A stretch of DNA of 64,000 nt. Source: Lota lota (taxonomy: Eukaryota > Chordata > Actinopteri > Gadiformes > Lotidae). Both the position numbers and the translations under genes were made by a program. The stretch is from positions 4,571,501-4,635,500 of the forward strand of contig JACYXH010000310.1 in assembly GCA_026745465.1 (NCBI GenBank), written 5' to 3'. Shown here piece after piece: positions 25,316 through 37,536 of this stretch (its first letter is position 1; every line of letters begins with the position of its first letter). The notes under the pieces are model-generated. The model had not been told where the DNA came from. It saw nothing but the letters and a program-made list of their open reading frames with translations, and did not search any database.

Positions 25316-26390
25316 TCTTCCCCCTTCCCCAGCACCAAACACACGAACACACACACACCCGACCCCTCCATCACTAGATAAATCTTTGACGGGACCCCGA
25401 AAGCAAAACTTGCTCTGCGGATCCATTGCGGTTAATAATTAAACATTAGGAGAGGTGGTGGGGGTGGGGGACACACTTCCAGGGCGGTTGAGTTTCGGTG
25501 CTGAACAGATCTGAACTGAATGATGAAACGCGGAAGCAGCATCGGGAATTATTTTGTCAGAGAATAAATTAATAATACATTTGAAAAAAACTACAACTAA
25601 CACAAAACAAAATATTTAAGGAAATGTTGCTTGAAGACTAGGACCAAAGGGTGTGCATTAGCAGCATGTACTGTTACATACCACGGTTCCATGTAATGTC
25701 AAACCTTCTTTCGCTCTCACATCGCTTGAGTTATTTGTTTGACTAAAAGCTTTTGTTTGGTATGTATTACGCAGTGACATAAATAGCAATAGATCACAAT
25801 GTTCAGAAGAGTTGGGGTCTGGGAAGGGGATATCTTAAGACACATGAGACAGCAGCACCAGCTTAGTGTGCTTATAGTTTGATGCCAATATTTACTTAAT
25901 GTCAAATTGCAAATATCAAATTTCTGGCAAAATGGTACAATACTTCATTAGAGCCATCATTAATTAGAAATGTTTAAGACTCAAGCAATCTTCGAGTTCA
26001 GTGATCACAGTGCACAGTGGAAGCACAGTGGAACAAAGTGGATGAAATATGATATTATATCCATAGTTGTGAAATATAAATGCCAATATGGCTATTCTAA
26101 AGTGTTTTTAATGTGCCGTAAATGATAGCTCTGTAAGTTATTAGCTAAACAATATTAAATAACATAATTTAGTTTAACAATATTAAATAATAATGGACAA
26201 AAGATTATTCTTAAAGTCACCATTGCACCACTCTTATCACTTATCTTTCACGTCACTTCAGACAAATGATAAATTTACAAAAACAAAACAGACAGCTTGG
26301 GTTCAGAGTATCAGAACAAAATACAGCTACAGATTACTTTAGCCCTCTGCGATTAATAAAGTAATCCGTATCCGTATAATTCATCCATAA

Positions 26391-26687
<297 letters not shown>

Positions 26688-28016
26688 TAAGGAAGCACAT
26701 ATGCAATGGATCTATACAGTGCGTTTGGATGTAAAACAGCTGGCACTGTCCACCTGGAGAATAACCTTTTATTTTTTCTTGCTTTGTTGGTTTGTTGGTT
26801 TGCTTTCGTTCAGTCATATGTCCTGTATCAAGGATTTTCTCTGTTTGAATGTATGAACAGATTTGATTTGATTTCTTTATTTCAAACGAGAAACACAATA
26901 AGCAATTGATAGAATTGTAAACAGAACATTTTATAATCACATGTCTGAAAAGGAGTAGGAAGAAGTAAAACACTTAATCACTCCTATTCCCCTTTAAACT
27001 TAAATTAACTCAACAATCTTCAGCAACTCTTTACAGAGAAAAATCTGATATGTCATGATATATATATGTTGATGCTCGGTTCGATCGCTTCTTGACCGTA
27101 TACAATGATGTCATAGCGAGCGGAGTAATTTGACTAATTGAACAAAGAAGCATTAATCTGCACGGTTAATGCACTTCACAATCTATGGCACGGGGTGTGG
27201 CCTGGTACTATTTTTTAAGCAAACAGAAATGACATTTGCAATAACTTGTGCTGTCCCCATGATTTCATTTGAGTGTTTGGCAACTCCTAAAGGTCTCACT
27301 TGACGCGGGGAGTAGATGCGCTCAAAAAGGTGTTTGTAGTGACAAAGGATTGGTAGCTGGCGCTTAAAGGACAAGGCTGCATTAATAAAGAAAACAAAGA
27401 CTGACTCTGGCCTTGTCCTTTATGCAGTGCAGATATGAATTAGAATTAGGTCAGAAATGAATAACTAAACAGCAAAGAAAAAAAAGGGCAAAGAAAGACG
27501 AAATAGTATTCCAACCACCAGTCAAGTTGAAGATTCATCCAAAGGTGGTTAAAAGCAGTATCCACACAGCTAATTGATGAACTATTGTGTGTAATGCTTT
27601 ATGTAGCCCTACTTCATTTCTTTGTTTTTTATTATCAGTTACACTAGCAGGTATATGATAGGAGCTCATACATGCGACATCAGAAGTTATTTTTCCTTTT
27701 CCATTTTTATGGCTTTACGCATGGAATGAAGGCCAAGCATGTGGCCTTCATATTGAAGTTATAGTCTTTAGTACATAGCAGACACTAGAGCAGGTGATAC
27801 AAATGAAATGAGCTGTCTCCAACATGCATACTAATGTATGCCTGGCAGATGTATCATTATCATATTTAGGGAGAATGAAGGGTAATGGAGGAGGCGTGAA
27901 ACCTTTCAAAGACAGGGCCCAGGTGGGGAAAACAATTATTCTCAAATTGGGGCATCTGGACCGCTGACATTGCATGACAACCTTCTTTCATTCAAACAGG
28001 TACCACAGGTACGCAC

Positions 28017-28135
28017 ACACACACAGGTACGCCACTTCTAACAAATGTGGCGTACGTACACACACAAGTACGTCACTTCTAACAAATGCGTCGTACGCAC
28101 ATACACACAGGTACGCCACTTCTAACAAATGCAAA
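28017..28135. repeat. 42-bp tandem repeat with hairpin core, 3 copies
   Basis: Units start near 28026, 28067 and 28110 (spacing 41 and 43 bp), each with TACGyCACTTCTAACAAATG. In the first unit GTACGCCAC (28027-28035) and GTGGCGTAC (28047-28055) form a perfect 9-bp stem with an 11-nt loop. The stem is degraded in units 2 and 3. CA runs separate the units. Confidence 0.85.
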
Positions 28136-28754
28136 ACCAAACCAAGAGAAATGTATTAAAATACTCCACACGTGTTGATTGAATGATGGAATTGTATTTT
28201 AAAGCTGCCACTGTGATCCAATTTGATCTCGAAGGCCATGTGATATTTATTCTATAGGTTACCTGCTATTTTAATCAACACAATATATATTTGAGATTCC
28301 ACAGCAAATAAATCCCTTTTCCCATTGGACAAAATACCCAATAACAACCGCTAACATCTGGCTTATGTCTTTAGTGGGAAAGGTTACAATCTGTATTAAT
28401 TTCCGTGACAACTGTGATCAGCAGTGATGGAAACATGACAGCTGGGTGGACATGCTATTTGTCAGTCCTCTTCCGGCCCGATACTATGACGCGTGTCGAA
28501 TTCTGGACGTTGGGGCGGAAATAGACAGGTTCAACGTGGAGCTGCGATTTAGTTTTTTCGAAACTGAGTTTTAAAGAGAGACTGAATATGTAACAGATAT
28601 CAAGAAAATTATAGCTCTATCTACTGTTAACTAACCCTGTTTTCAGGCTTGTGACGTCAAACGTGACACACCAGAAAATACACTGAAAAGCATACTCGTC
28701 TACTGGCATTGGGAAAGGAGTCAATATTCTAATTGAATGCATACATGCGCTAAT

Positions 28755-28862
28755 TTTGGTGGAAAAAGGGTATTGAGGAGGTAGGGGCGTTAGAAATGCC
28801 TAAAGGTAGGTTGTGAACATTGGGGATCAAACCCAGTTCCTTTCAGCTCTTAGTCGTCCCAT
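28755..28862 (-). mobile_element. Possible tRNA-like SINE trace
   Basis: On the minus strand GACTAAGAGCTGAAAGG precedes ACTGGGTTTGATCCCC, a fair B-box match. The A-box is weak and no tail is recognised. This could be chance. Confidence 0.25.
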
Positions 28863-29314
28863 TGAAGTATATATACTATACGTCATTGTCCCTTATTTTT
28901 CTTAATGAAATGGTAGTGTGTTGTTATTTTTCATTGTTTGTCTTTGAAGAACACAAAAACAAGTAAATTCCAAGTCTGAGAATATAGTGCTACTACTCTT
29001 CATCAACCTTTGCCTGTTGGTTCAATATTTTATTCACACCACCAACTGCCATCACGGATGGCCTTGGCCTCAGTATTTCCAGACGCAATCCTGCAGATTG
29101 TGTTGGAGTGGATTCAACAGCAGAAATCAATTGTGCAGCATTGTCATGCAGAACACCCAATGACGCCTTCCTCGAAGGCTGCCGTAACAAATTCCTGTTT
29201 TTAGAACAGGAAAATGGATTTGATTTGAAATGATAGTATTTGTGTGTAGTTCTGACCTTAGATTTTATTTGCCCATATATGACCATATATCTTATAAGCC
29301 TAAAGAAACATACA

Positions 29315-29320
<6 letters not shown>

Positions 29321-29358
<38 letters not shown>
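29321..29358. repeat. (TA)19 microsatellite
   Basis: Perfect TA array of 38 bp. A second, shorter one lies at 30274-30297. Confidence 0.95.
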
Positions 29359-29366
<8 letters not shown>

Positions 29367-31149
29367 TACTGTATATACATATATTAATTTTTATTTTTTC
29401 AGCTATTGTTATTATATCAGCTATTTAGACTGGGAATAGGGAACAGTGCTCAGCCACAGCATTGACTGATCTTTTTTACCGTCATCTCTGCGTGATACTT
29501 GCATGTGGTCACATTGTGCTCTCGTAAACACAGGAGCCTCCCGTTACTTATAGATAGGGCTCCATTTCCCAGCTTCCCAAGCTTCTTCTACTTCAGTCCA
29601 CAGCCGAGAGCTTGGCGAAAGTAATATTATTCCGGGTGAGAAATGACTGTGTGCTCCACGCTGCACATCGTCGGGGGTCGCTGAGAGTAAATCATTTTCC
29701 CTTACCTTGCCCTGTGGTACGAGAGATAGCTCCTCTTAGTTTTTCAATGGGCCTCACGCAGAACAGTGGAGTTGCTGATGTGCTCCTGCATACTGACTAG
29801 GCTGGGCCCTAACCCCCTCCAGAATATAGTTCCGTTATCATTTTCTTTTGTTAAGCGGGGTCCATATCTTGGGTGGTGGATGTGTTATTTCTGATGTACA
29901 AGGCCCACATTTTATTTTCTTTGCTTTCTTTTTCACCCCTGCCAGGCGTACCTTTTGTTACCAAGTCCATGCCGGGCAGTTTATTGGTTTCCCTTTCTTC
30001 CTGCTTTTTCCAGCCGAAGAAAAAAAAAGACACTGTGTCTGTCCATCTGGTTGTGCAATGATTGTTGTCTCTCGTTTTCTCTCACTGCTTCCAATCATTC
30101 CTCTATCCCACCGACACCTCCTGACTTGAGCTCCTGTTATATTTCTCCCCGTCCCTTCCCGTCCTCACTACTACTTGCTGTGTCAACATGGCACAAGATA
30201 ACCTCATTCACTGATGAGGGCTCAGGTTACCTCGGCTTTGCCGTGGGCCCTTCCCTTGCTACAGTGCAGCACAATATATATATATATATATATATATTGC
30301 TCACTGGCTTGTGCTGTTATCTTTGCAGTCGAATCTCAAAAAAATCAGAAGGAGAAAGGGATCGGTGTAATCGGTCTTTGCTCACCGAAGCCTGCTGTGT
30401 GTCCGTACGGATCTCAGACCCTAATGAGAATGGACAATACACTTCTAGGTCATAGGGAGGGTGAGGGCACCTGGTTAGTCTCCCAAAAAGTAAGCCTTCT
30501 GTGACCTGAACTGTAGAAGTTGTGAGACAGAAACAAAACGGCCTCCTTGATAGTAGAGTCACAAGCAGTCTCTTGTTTTCCCTTCAAACTTCACTGAACA
30601 GCTTGCAGGTCACCACATCTATCGAGACAGTTAATCCTGCCTTCTGAAGCATTACTTCTTAAACACACCTACAGCTGGTCTGAACTCAGAACAGAGACAC
30701 CTTTGAAAAATGTGCTGCCGAGTGTCTCCATTGGTCGGTTGTCGGGCAAGAAAGGCACAGTGTTAGCTAGTGATAGCTAGTTAGTGTTGTAAGGTTCTAG
30801 AAAAGATCATCTTTCCAAAAGATGGTTGGCGTCTTTTACGTCTATTATCAAAATTATCCGTCGATCAAAACCACCTGTGAGCAAGGTAAAGCCTTTGAGA
30901 CAGCAATTCCTTTGCTGAACAAGTCCATCACCCTCCTGTTTTGGCATCCTTTGCGACAAGGACTTATGTCCAGGCGTGTTGTTTAAACCCTCAGTTGGGA
31001 TTTGTGTTTCTCACTTTTAACTCTATTGGGCAGATATCCTTGTTTGCCTTCTCCAAACTCCAAAATTTACAAAGAAATACACACTCTAAGTTCTGTGACT
31101 GTGGACTATTGAAGATATAAGTGTATTTGGTATCGTTATATTAGCATTA

Positions 31150-31270
31150 AGGCATTTAGCAGATGCTTTTATCCAAAGCGACTTACAGAGAATTCAGATA
31201 CATCTCATTAAAGAGGCAGGTAGGAGTTGCTCAAGGATAGCTACAGGGGATCAAACCAAGTACCTCGAAC
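31150..31270 (-). repeat. L2-tail / V-SINE-type teleost repeat
   Basis: GCATTTAGCAGATGC followed by TTTTATCCAAAGCGACTTAC is the widely dispersed teleost repeat tail shared by L2-related LINEs and several SINEs. It is recognised from memory of fish genomes. Degenerate sequence follows to about 31270. Confidence 0.55.
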
Positions 31271-31349
31271 ACACCAGTCCCTAGACAAGACTGGAGTTAT
31301 TTTGAGTAGTTTTTCATGATCTTTATTTTTAATCACCCTCTTTGTGTTA

Positions 31350-31580
31350 GGGCAGCAGTGACAACAAGGCTGTCACTGCTGGTTCGATCGAGGTGTCAAG
31401 GTGTCCCTGAGCAAGACACCTAACCCTAACTGCTCCTGACAATTGGCATGTCGCCTTGCCTGCTTGATACCGCCGTCTGTGCATGAATGTGTGAATTCAT
31501 CAGAGGCACGAAGTGTGAAGCGCTTTGAGAGGCCACAGGATATAAATGCAGCACTTACATATCAATGCAGTCCATTTACA
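31350..31580 (+). mobile_element. Teleost SINE upstream of exon D
   Basis: A tRNA-like GGTTCGATC is followed by GTGTCCCTGAGCAAGACACC, TAACTGCTCC, GTGAAGCGCTTTGAGAGGCC and GATATAAATGCAG, ending GCAGTCCATTTAC. This order is typical of a common ray-finned fish SINE. Its 3' end lies about 45 bp before the exon D acceptor at 31623. Confidence 0.65.
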
Positions 31581-31623
31581 TCGGGTTATTTACTGATGTG
31601 TTTGTTTCGCTTCACCGCGACAG

Positions 31624-31909
31624 GAGCACCCGAGACAGTGACGGGGCCGCCGACGACGACGACGACGAGCCGCGGGTGAGCCGCGGCTGTGCCCTGCAGT
31701 ACCAGCGGGCGCTGGTGCGTGTCCTCACCCAGTTCCACACCACGTCCGCCGAGGGCACCGACCAGGTGATCACCATGCTGGGGCCGGACTGGCGCGTGGA
31801 CGTCACCGACCTGGTGCAGGACTCCCTCAAGGTGGCTGACCCCCGGATCGCCGAGCTGGTGGACCGGACCGTCCTGGTTGGCCTGGAGCTGGGGGCCACT
31901 GCACTCAAG
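31624..31909 (+). CDS. tmem132e: tmem132e exon D (ectodomain, acidic linker)
   Basis: Exon of 286 nt. The acceptor is ccgcgacag at 31623 and the donor AAG|gtatgg at 31909/31910. The first G completes the Arg codon begun in exon C, giving ...DRRSTRDSDG. An acidic linker (DGAADDDDDEP) follows, a feature that TMEM132 proteins carry at this point. Then come RGCALQYQRALVRVLTQFHT, TSAEGTDQV, TMLGPDWRVDVTDLVQDSLK and VADPRIAEL...VGLELGATALK. The QFHTTS.EGTDQV.TMLGPDW block is closest to TMEM132E. The frame stays open past the donor for about 77 codons, but that part has no family similarity and includes a Cys-Val run from GT repeats, so the donor is trusted. Confidence 0.94.
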
Positions 31910-33599
31910 GTATGGGAGCCAATGGGAGACCGGCCCTGGGTCTCGACGGCCCGCAGGGTGGGTTCGTGTGTGTGTGTGTGTGTTGGAGCTTGGGCCATTG
32001 CGCTTCTCATATGCAGGAAGAGTTTCATAAGCCTCAGTCCCACATCGTTCCCGGTAAATAACTGGGGTTACCTTTCAGGCACCAAAAAACCTAACCAGTA
32101 TACTATCATGCCCCTTATATATAATGCTGAAAGCGATTAGGAAGCCTCCTGGGCTGTGAAGACTCTGGGATGCGTTTGCCGAGCTTGTCAGTTTGCTTCC
32201 AGGGTGATGATCATTTTCCTGTTGTAGTTTAATTAAATGAACACAGAACCTTCGCTGTTTTCCTTCTCTCCAAATTCCTTTTCATTATCTCGTCATGTTC
32301 CTGACTCTACCTCCCTTGCTTTTCTTTTTTTGTTTCCGCCAAGAAAGTAATTGTCTTAACATTTAACGTCGCTGATCTTTACCGGTCACTAACAGGAGGA
32401 GGAGGAGGAGGAGGAAACAATTAAAGCTTGCTTTTCTCTTCTTCTTCATCATGGCTGATCACACTTTGCGTGGCTGTCAGGAGTAATATATTAGTTGTCG
32501 CAGAGAATATGCCTGTCAACAATTAAATGGGCAAGAGAATGGAGCGACCGATCCATCATTTGAACAAAACCCATTGATCATCAGGGAATCTTTCCAGCTG
32601 TGGGGGCTGATGTAGACACATTTCACCACTGGGCACAAGTTGCCATATTGATTCTGTTAAAGATTAAGGTTTCGTCAGTTTTTATTTTATTTTGATGTAA
32701 TGGAACTTAGTCCATGCTCTGCAGCATGACAAGTTATTTCAGATGAATGCAGTGTACTAGAATTAATGGAGATACAAAATAGAAAAATGTAACTGGCTTC
32801 AATACAGGAGCATCAACCTACCCCTATCCTCATTAGGAACCAATAATAGTAAAACAATATATAAACCTGTATTGAACATCATTTATCTTGCATCAAGCCC
32901 TGCATAGGTTGCACACAACAGACAGCAGTATGCTTGACTGGAGCTGGACATCACATGGGTTAGATAAAAACGTGTGGACTTGTGGATGCTCTGGAGAACT
33001 GTACGCCACAGTGGAAATGGACATGTGATCACTCTGCAGTTCCTCAATCCTCTCATTCTGATCAGCATCACTCATTGATTGAAGCTAGAGGTGGAGGGTT
33101 CAGTGGAAGCTGAAAGACTTCTCCCCGACTGGGTCCATGCTGTGGACAATGAGAATATTCCAACAGAAGAAGGAACCATGCCATGCTTAGATCACCATTG
33201 AAAGGTGGAGTCCACCAGACTTTTCAAGAGGTTTCTAGGGAAAGCTAAATTACTTATTGCACCCAGGGCTGACTCATGAATATGAAGAAGTTTAGAGGTG
33301 GGCTGTTTAATGTGGTCGCAAGGCTGGATCAGTTAGTCCTAGCTTCCTTTTTTCCTTCTTTCTTTTGTGCTCTTAATTCTGCCTAGATTCATGCATTATT
33401 TTATTCAATGAATAATTAAATGAAAGAACACATTAATTCACATCCATGCATTTTGTGTGACGAATGGGTGAATTTATCATTGTATTAAGTTACTTTAGCC
33501 GGAGAATCAAACAAATTGCACAAAAAGATTTTTTCCCCTTTGAATCTGAACAATTTAAGTTGGCCGCGTTTATCTAAAGTGCATTTCAAAACCGTGAGT

Positions 33600-34290
33600 G
33601 CATACGTTCTTGGCTCTGGCCCTAGCTCGTCTGCCATCAGACTTAAGAGTAACATCCAAAGTCTGATGGAAAACGGGCTCCAATCTGGGTGAACGGGCAT
33701 TTAACTTGATTCAAATTTATTTCAACCACTCATGTTGTTAGGATCTGTAGTTACATGGAATTGATCACTCCTGTAAACAACCTGACGGGCTTGTTTCCAG
33801 CCCGTCATGGTATGGCTGACCATTAATCACTGATCCAGAAGAGGACTGATAACTAAAGCGATAGCATAATCTTCCAATTCTCGGTATCCCTCCTGAGCCA
33901 ACAGTGAACGCAAACTCAGCCAGCCCTTTTAATCTACGATTTTCCTGTAGCTGGTGGGAAGACAATCTAAAGCGTTCTGTCCGGACAACAACATCCTAAA
34001 GCAACGTTTCTGTAAAGGTTTAAAATATCCAACCTGCGTAGTAGACTTGCATTGGCCACTGTAGAAATGCAGTTGTTAAAAACGTCTTCTGAAACCTCCA
34101 TTTCACACTCACGATTGTGTTCATCTTCGTAAGAATATATCCATAACGAAATCGAAAACACTGCGTAACTACACCCCTCGACCTTCCTGGTTTCTGGCCC
34201 AGGCCCTCCCCAGAAGTTTGGCTATAGCATTGTCTAACTTCCGGATATTTTCTTCTTCAATATTCGGGAGACCCTAGAGGCAATTCAAAT
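33600..34290. repeat. Unnamed dispersed repeat, copy 1
   Basis: This shares ordered blocks with 55690-56230: ATCTGGGTGAACGGG, AGAAGAGGACTGATAACTAA, CTGTAAAGGTTTAAAAT, GTCTTCTGAAACC and GAATATATCCATAAC. The minus strand of both copies encodes CYRFSYQSSSG. I do not recognise the family. Confidence 0.65.
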
Positions 34291-35230
34291 TTATATCCGG
34301 GTTAAACCATTTTTGTTCTATTATAGTATTATGTAAACATATTAGAGAATTGCTTGTTATAGTTTTGGGTATTGTTTTGACTTACTAACTTGTAAGAGTG
34401 GGGGCTCATAAATATGCGTAAAAATAGTTATATTGTATATAGCCAAACTAAAACAGAATTCAAGGCGGCTTTGATCATGCAAAACTCCATACAAGAAATG
34501 CTGGTAGAGGACTCTCATCAAGCAGTCATGAATCATTTATCAGACTGTTCAAACAACAAAACCCCAAAACAACCTAGCTTTGTAGTTTTTTTTCTCTCTT
34601 TTTGATGTGTGCTGTACAATATCTGTAGATTTGTCTCGCCCGACAAATATCGAATGAACCACACTACGGTGGTCAACACTGTAGTGCCTGTCGATGGACA
34701 CAAACACATGCTCACACAAACACGCTCACAGGGCCATGTGCATAACATTAGATAAAGTTGAGATTAGATATAATAATGTAAGGACATAATGTAAAGGCAA
34801 ACAGTTATGGAGTTGACGATTCTTTTTTTTATCATCTGCATTATTGGCTCATTAAATGGGGCAATGATAAGGTATACAATTTAACACAAAAATAAGACGT
34901 GGATCTACATATTGTTAACAAATATATTGCACCAACCCTAATAGTGAAGAAGTACACAAAAATGTAATGGCAATCAGTGTTTGATCCACTTTGCTGATTT
35001 CATCCATACTTGTGTACTGACATACAGCTCATGAATGACATTTGCTATACCTTTGTTTACTCTGCCATGACATCTTCTCTACAGACAGGTTTCATATTCA
35101 AGCTCAGTATATTTGGCAATGATCTCTTCTGTTCTCTGTGTATAGGTCATTTGTGAATATTCTGTTTATCTACCTTACTGGATTGACATGTTTAGCAATT
35201 GAAGGTGGCGCCTGTCACTCAATATTACCA

Positions 35231-35482
35231 AGCAGAGAAGACCCTGTCTGTGGTGTTTCTCTCTGTAGACCACCACGTGTTCTCTCTATATAACCGAGCA
35301 GAGAAGACCCTGTCTGTGGTGTTTCTCTCTGTAGACCACCATGTTGTTCTCTCTATATAACCGAGCAGAGAAGACCCTGTCTGTGGTGTTTCTCTCTGTA
35401 GATCACCATGTTGTTCTCTCTATATAACCGAGCAGAGAAGACCTTGTCTGTGGTGTTTCTCTCAATAGACCACCATGTTGTT
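35231..35482. repeat. 67-bp minisatellite, about 3.7 copies
   Basis: AGCAGAGAAGACC starts units at 35231, 35297, 35364 and 35431 (spacing 66, 67, 67). Each unit continues with CTGTCTGTGGTGTTTCTCTC and CACCATGTTGTTCTCTC. The last unit is incomplete. Confidence 0.9.
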
Positions 35483-35812
35483 AATAAGTCATGTATGTTG
35501 ATTAGTGTTACTGGATGAACTATACCATGTAAGAAGAATATGCCTATTTAAAAAACAACAACAAGATGTATTGGAGTTTGAGCCCACTCTGCCCCTTGTG
35601 TAGATAAAGACTCATGAAATGAAAAAAAAATCCTATGGCGGATTAAAGTGCCTCTTTGATTTACGAGCCCTATATTCATAGGTCGGAACAACGACTCACG
35701 AATCCTCTGACGGAGGAGAGGCACGGGGACCACCACTGGTACAGCCTATAGGATGGTGTTTTACGTGACGCAATGACAATGCATCGAGAGGTCTTCTCGG
35801 CTTCAATCTATC

Positions 35813-35815
<3 letters not shown>

Positions 35816-35884
<69 letters not shown>
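35816..35884. repeat. (GT)n microsatellite, 69 bp
   Basis: Uninterrupted GT dinucleotides. Further GT arrays of the same intron are at 37131-37162 and 37494-37533, the latter followed by (CTG)4. Confidence 0.95.
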
Positions 35885-35885
<1 letters not shown>

Positions 35886-36649
35886 CGAACCCTATAGTAC
35901 AACAGAAATTCCAAAGGTTGTTCATAGGTTTATTATTATTACCTGCGAAGAGATTCTGTATTTCCTTGCACACTTAAGTGAATTTGCCGATGATCATGCA
36001 GGTACTTAACTACTACTTAACCGTTGTAAACAGGAGCTCAGATGTGAATGTTTTCTCTGCTTTGAAGTCACTGAGAGGGCTGTTAAAATTCTTGCGAGGG
36101 GGCAATGTTCTTCCTAAAATTAAATTCATTGATTTAACCATGCACTAGCCTCAGAAAGGCAAAATAACAAGAACATTAGGCTACTGTTTCTAAATCAAAG
36201 AATGGATTTATTCATAAGAGCAGTCACATAAGAACATAGCACTAATATTTAAAATTTTGAATGATTTTATGTCAAAATAAGTTGGGGGAGGCACATAGAA
36301 ACAGCCTTTTTGTGGTGTTGTGATTGGATTATCAACATAATAATGCAAAGTAACAGGTCTTGCAATGTATACAGGTTTCTCACTCTCTGTACTGTACTTT
36401 AAACTGCTGTATTGTACATAGCAAAACATCAGCAAATTGTACTGAAATACTAATACTGAAATGCATATTAAAACAACAGAGCAACATTGTTGTTTTTATC
36501 CCTGGACCCTGGCATTTGCATTATTACTGCATTTGAACTCCCTGTCAGTCTTCCTTTGAGTAACAGCCCTGAAGCATTACAACAACAGTAAACTGAATAT
36601 GAATCAGTTCTCTCCTATATATCCCATTACCCTGTAACTCGTTAACTCA

Positions 36650-36817
36650 CAGTAACGTGTGGCGGTTTTGGCGCACCGGAGGACGGATATTTCAACCGGC
36701 AGCTCGGGCATGTCAATGAAATGAGGCACTGAAATCTGCATTGCAATTTGGTCCATTAGCTACTGGTCGTAAAGGAAACTGTGCCATAGTGGAACCGGGT
36801 TTCAGTACCCATCCCTA
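36650..36817. mobile_element. hAT-like element end (fragment)
   Basis: Read on the minus strand the right edge begins TAGGGATGGGTACTGAAACC followed by CGGTTCCACTATGGCAC, a recurrent teleost hAT end. No matching left end or target duplication was found, so it is called a fragment. Confidence 0.4.
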
Positions 36818-37128
36818 CTCCAGTATGACTTCTCGTTGTTAACGGTACTGCAGCTGCCTCCGCCAACTAAACAGTGAAGTGACGATGATTTTAGAACGGT
36901 GGTGTGGGCATCATATTTTACCGTAGGTCTTAGAGTGGACAGAAATGATTGATGTGTCTTTTACCGTAAGTATCGCAATATAGGGATTCGCAGCGATCAG
37001 GTGATTCACAACCCCACAAATACAACTGTAGGGGCTAAGCCCCCTTAAGATCCCTCGTGGCGCCGGGCCTGGTATGAACAGCAAGCTGCTATAATACTCA
37101 ATGAACCCACAATAGCGGATCTTCCACT

Positions 37129-37164
<36 letters not shown>

Positions 37165-37489
37165 TATGATTAATCACATTAAAATGCGATTGATCATTTA
37201 ATTTACCATGACTTGTATATCACTTGGAGCATTCATTTTCTCTTCAGTATTAATGTTGAGTTCTAGAAATCGTAACCACAATATGAAGTCATTCAGTCAT
37301 ATCTATTTATCTTACACGAGATCAGCCATTCTTTCTAGTCTGTAAATACATCAACTACATACACTATATATACTGTATATGGGTGCTCTAGATTCAATCA
37401 TTCTGATTGAAGAAACATTGAACATAGAATGTCAGTGTTTGAGACCTTTGCCATGCTGTTTCATGATTTTTTCTCAAAAGGCCCAACGC

Positions 37490-37536
<47 letters not shown>

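Noticed and set aside
31910..32140. Extension of the exon D reading frame into the intron
   Set aside because: The 77 extra codons lack TMEM132 similarity and cross a GT repeat; exon E supplies the expected continuation.
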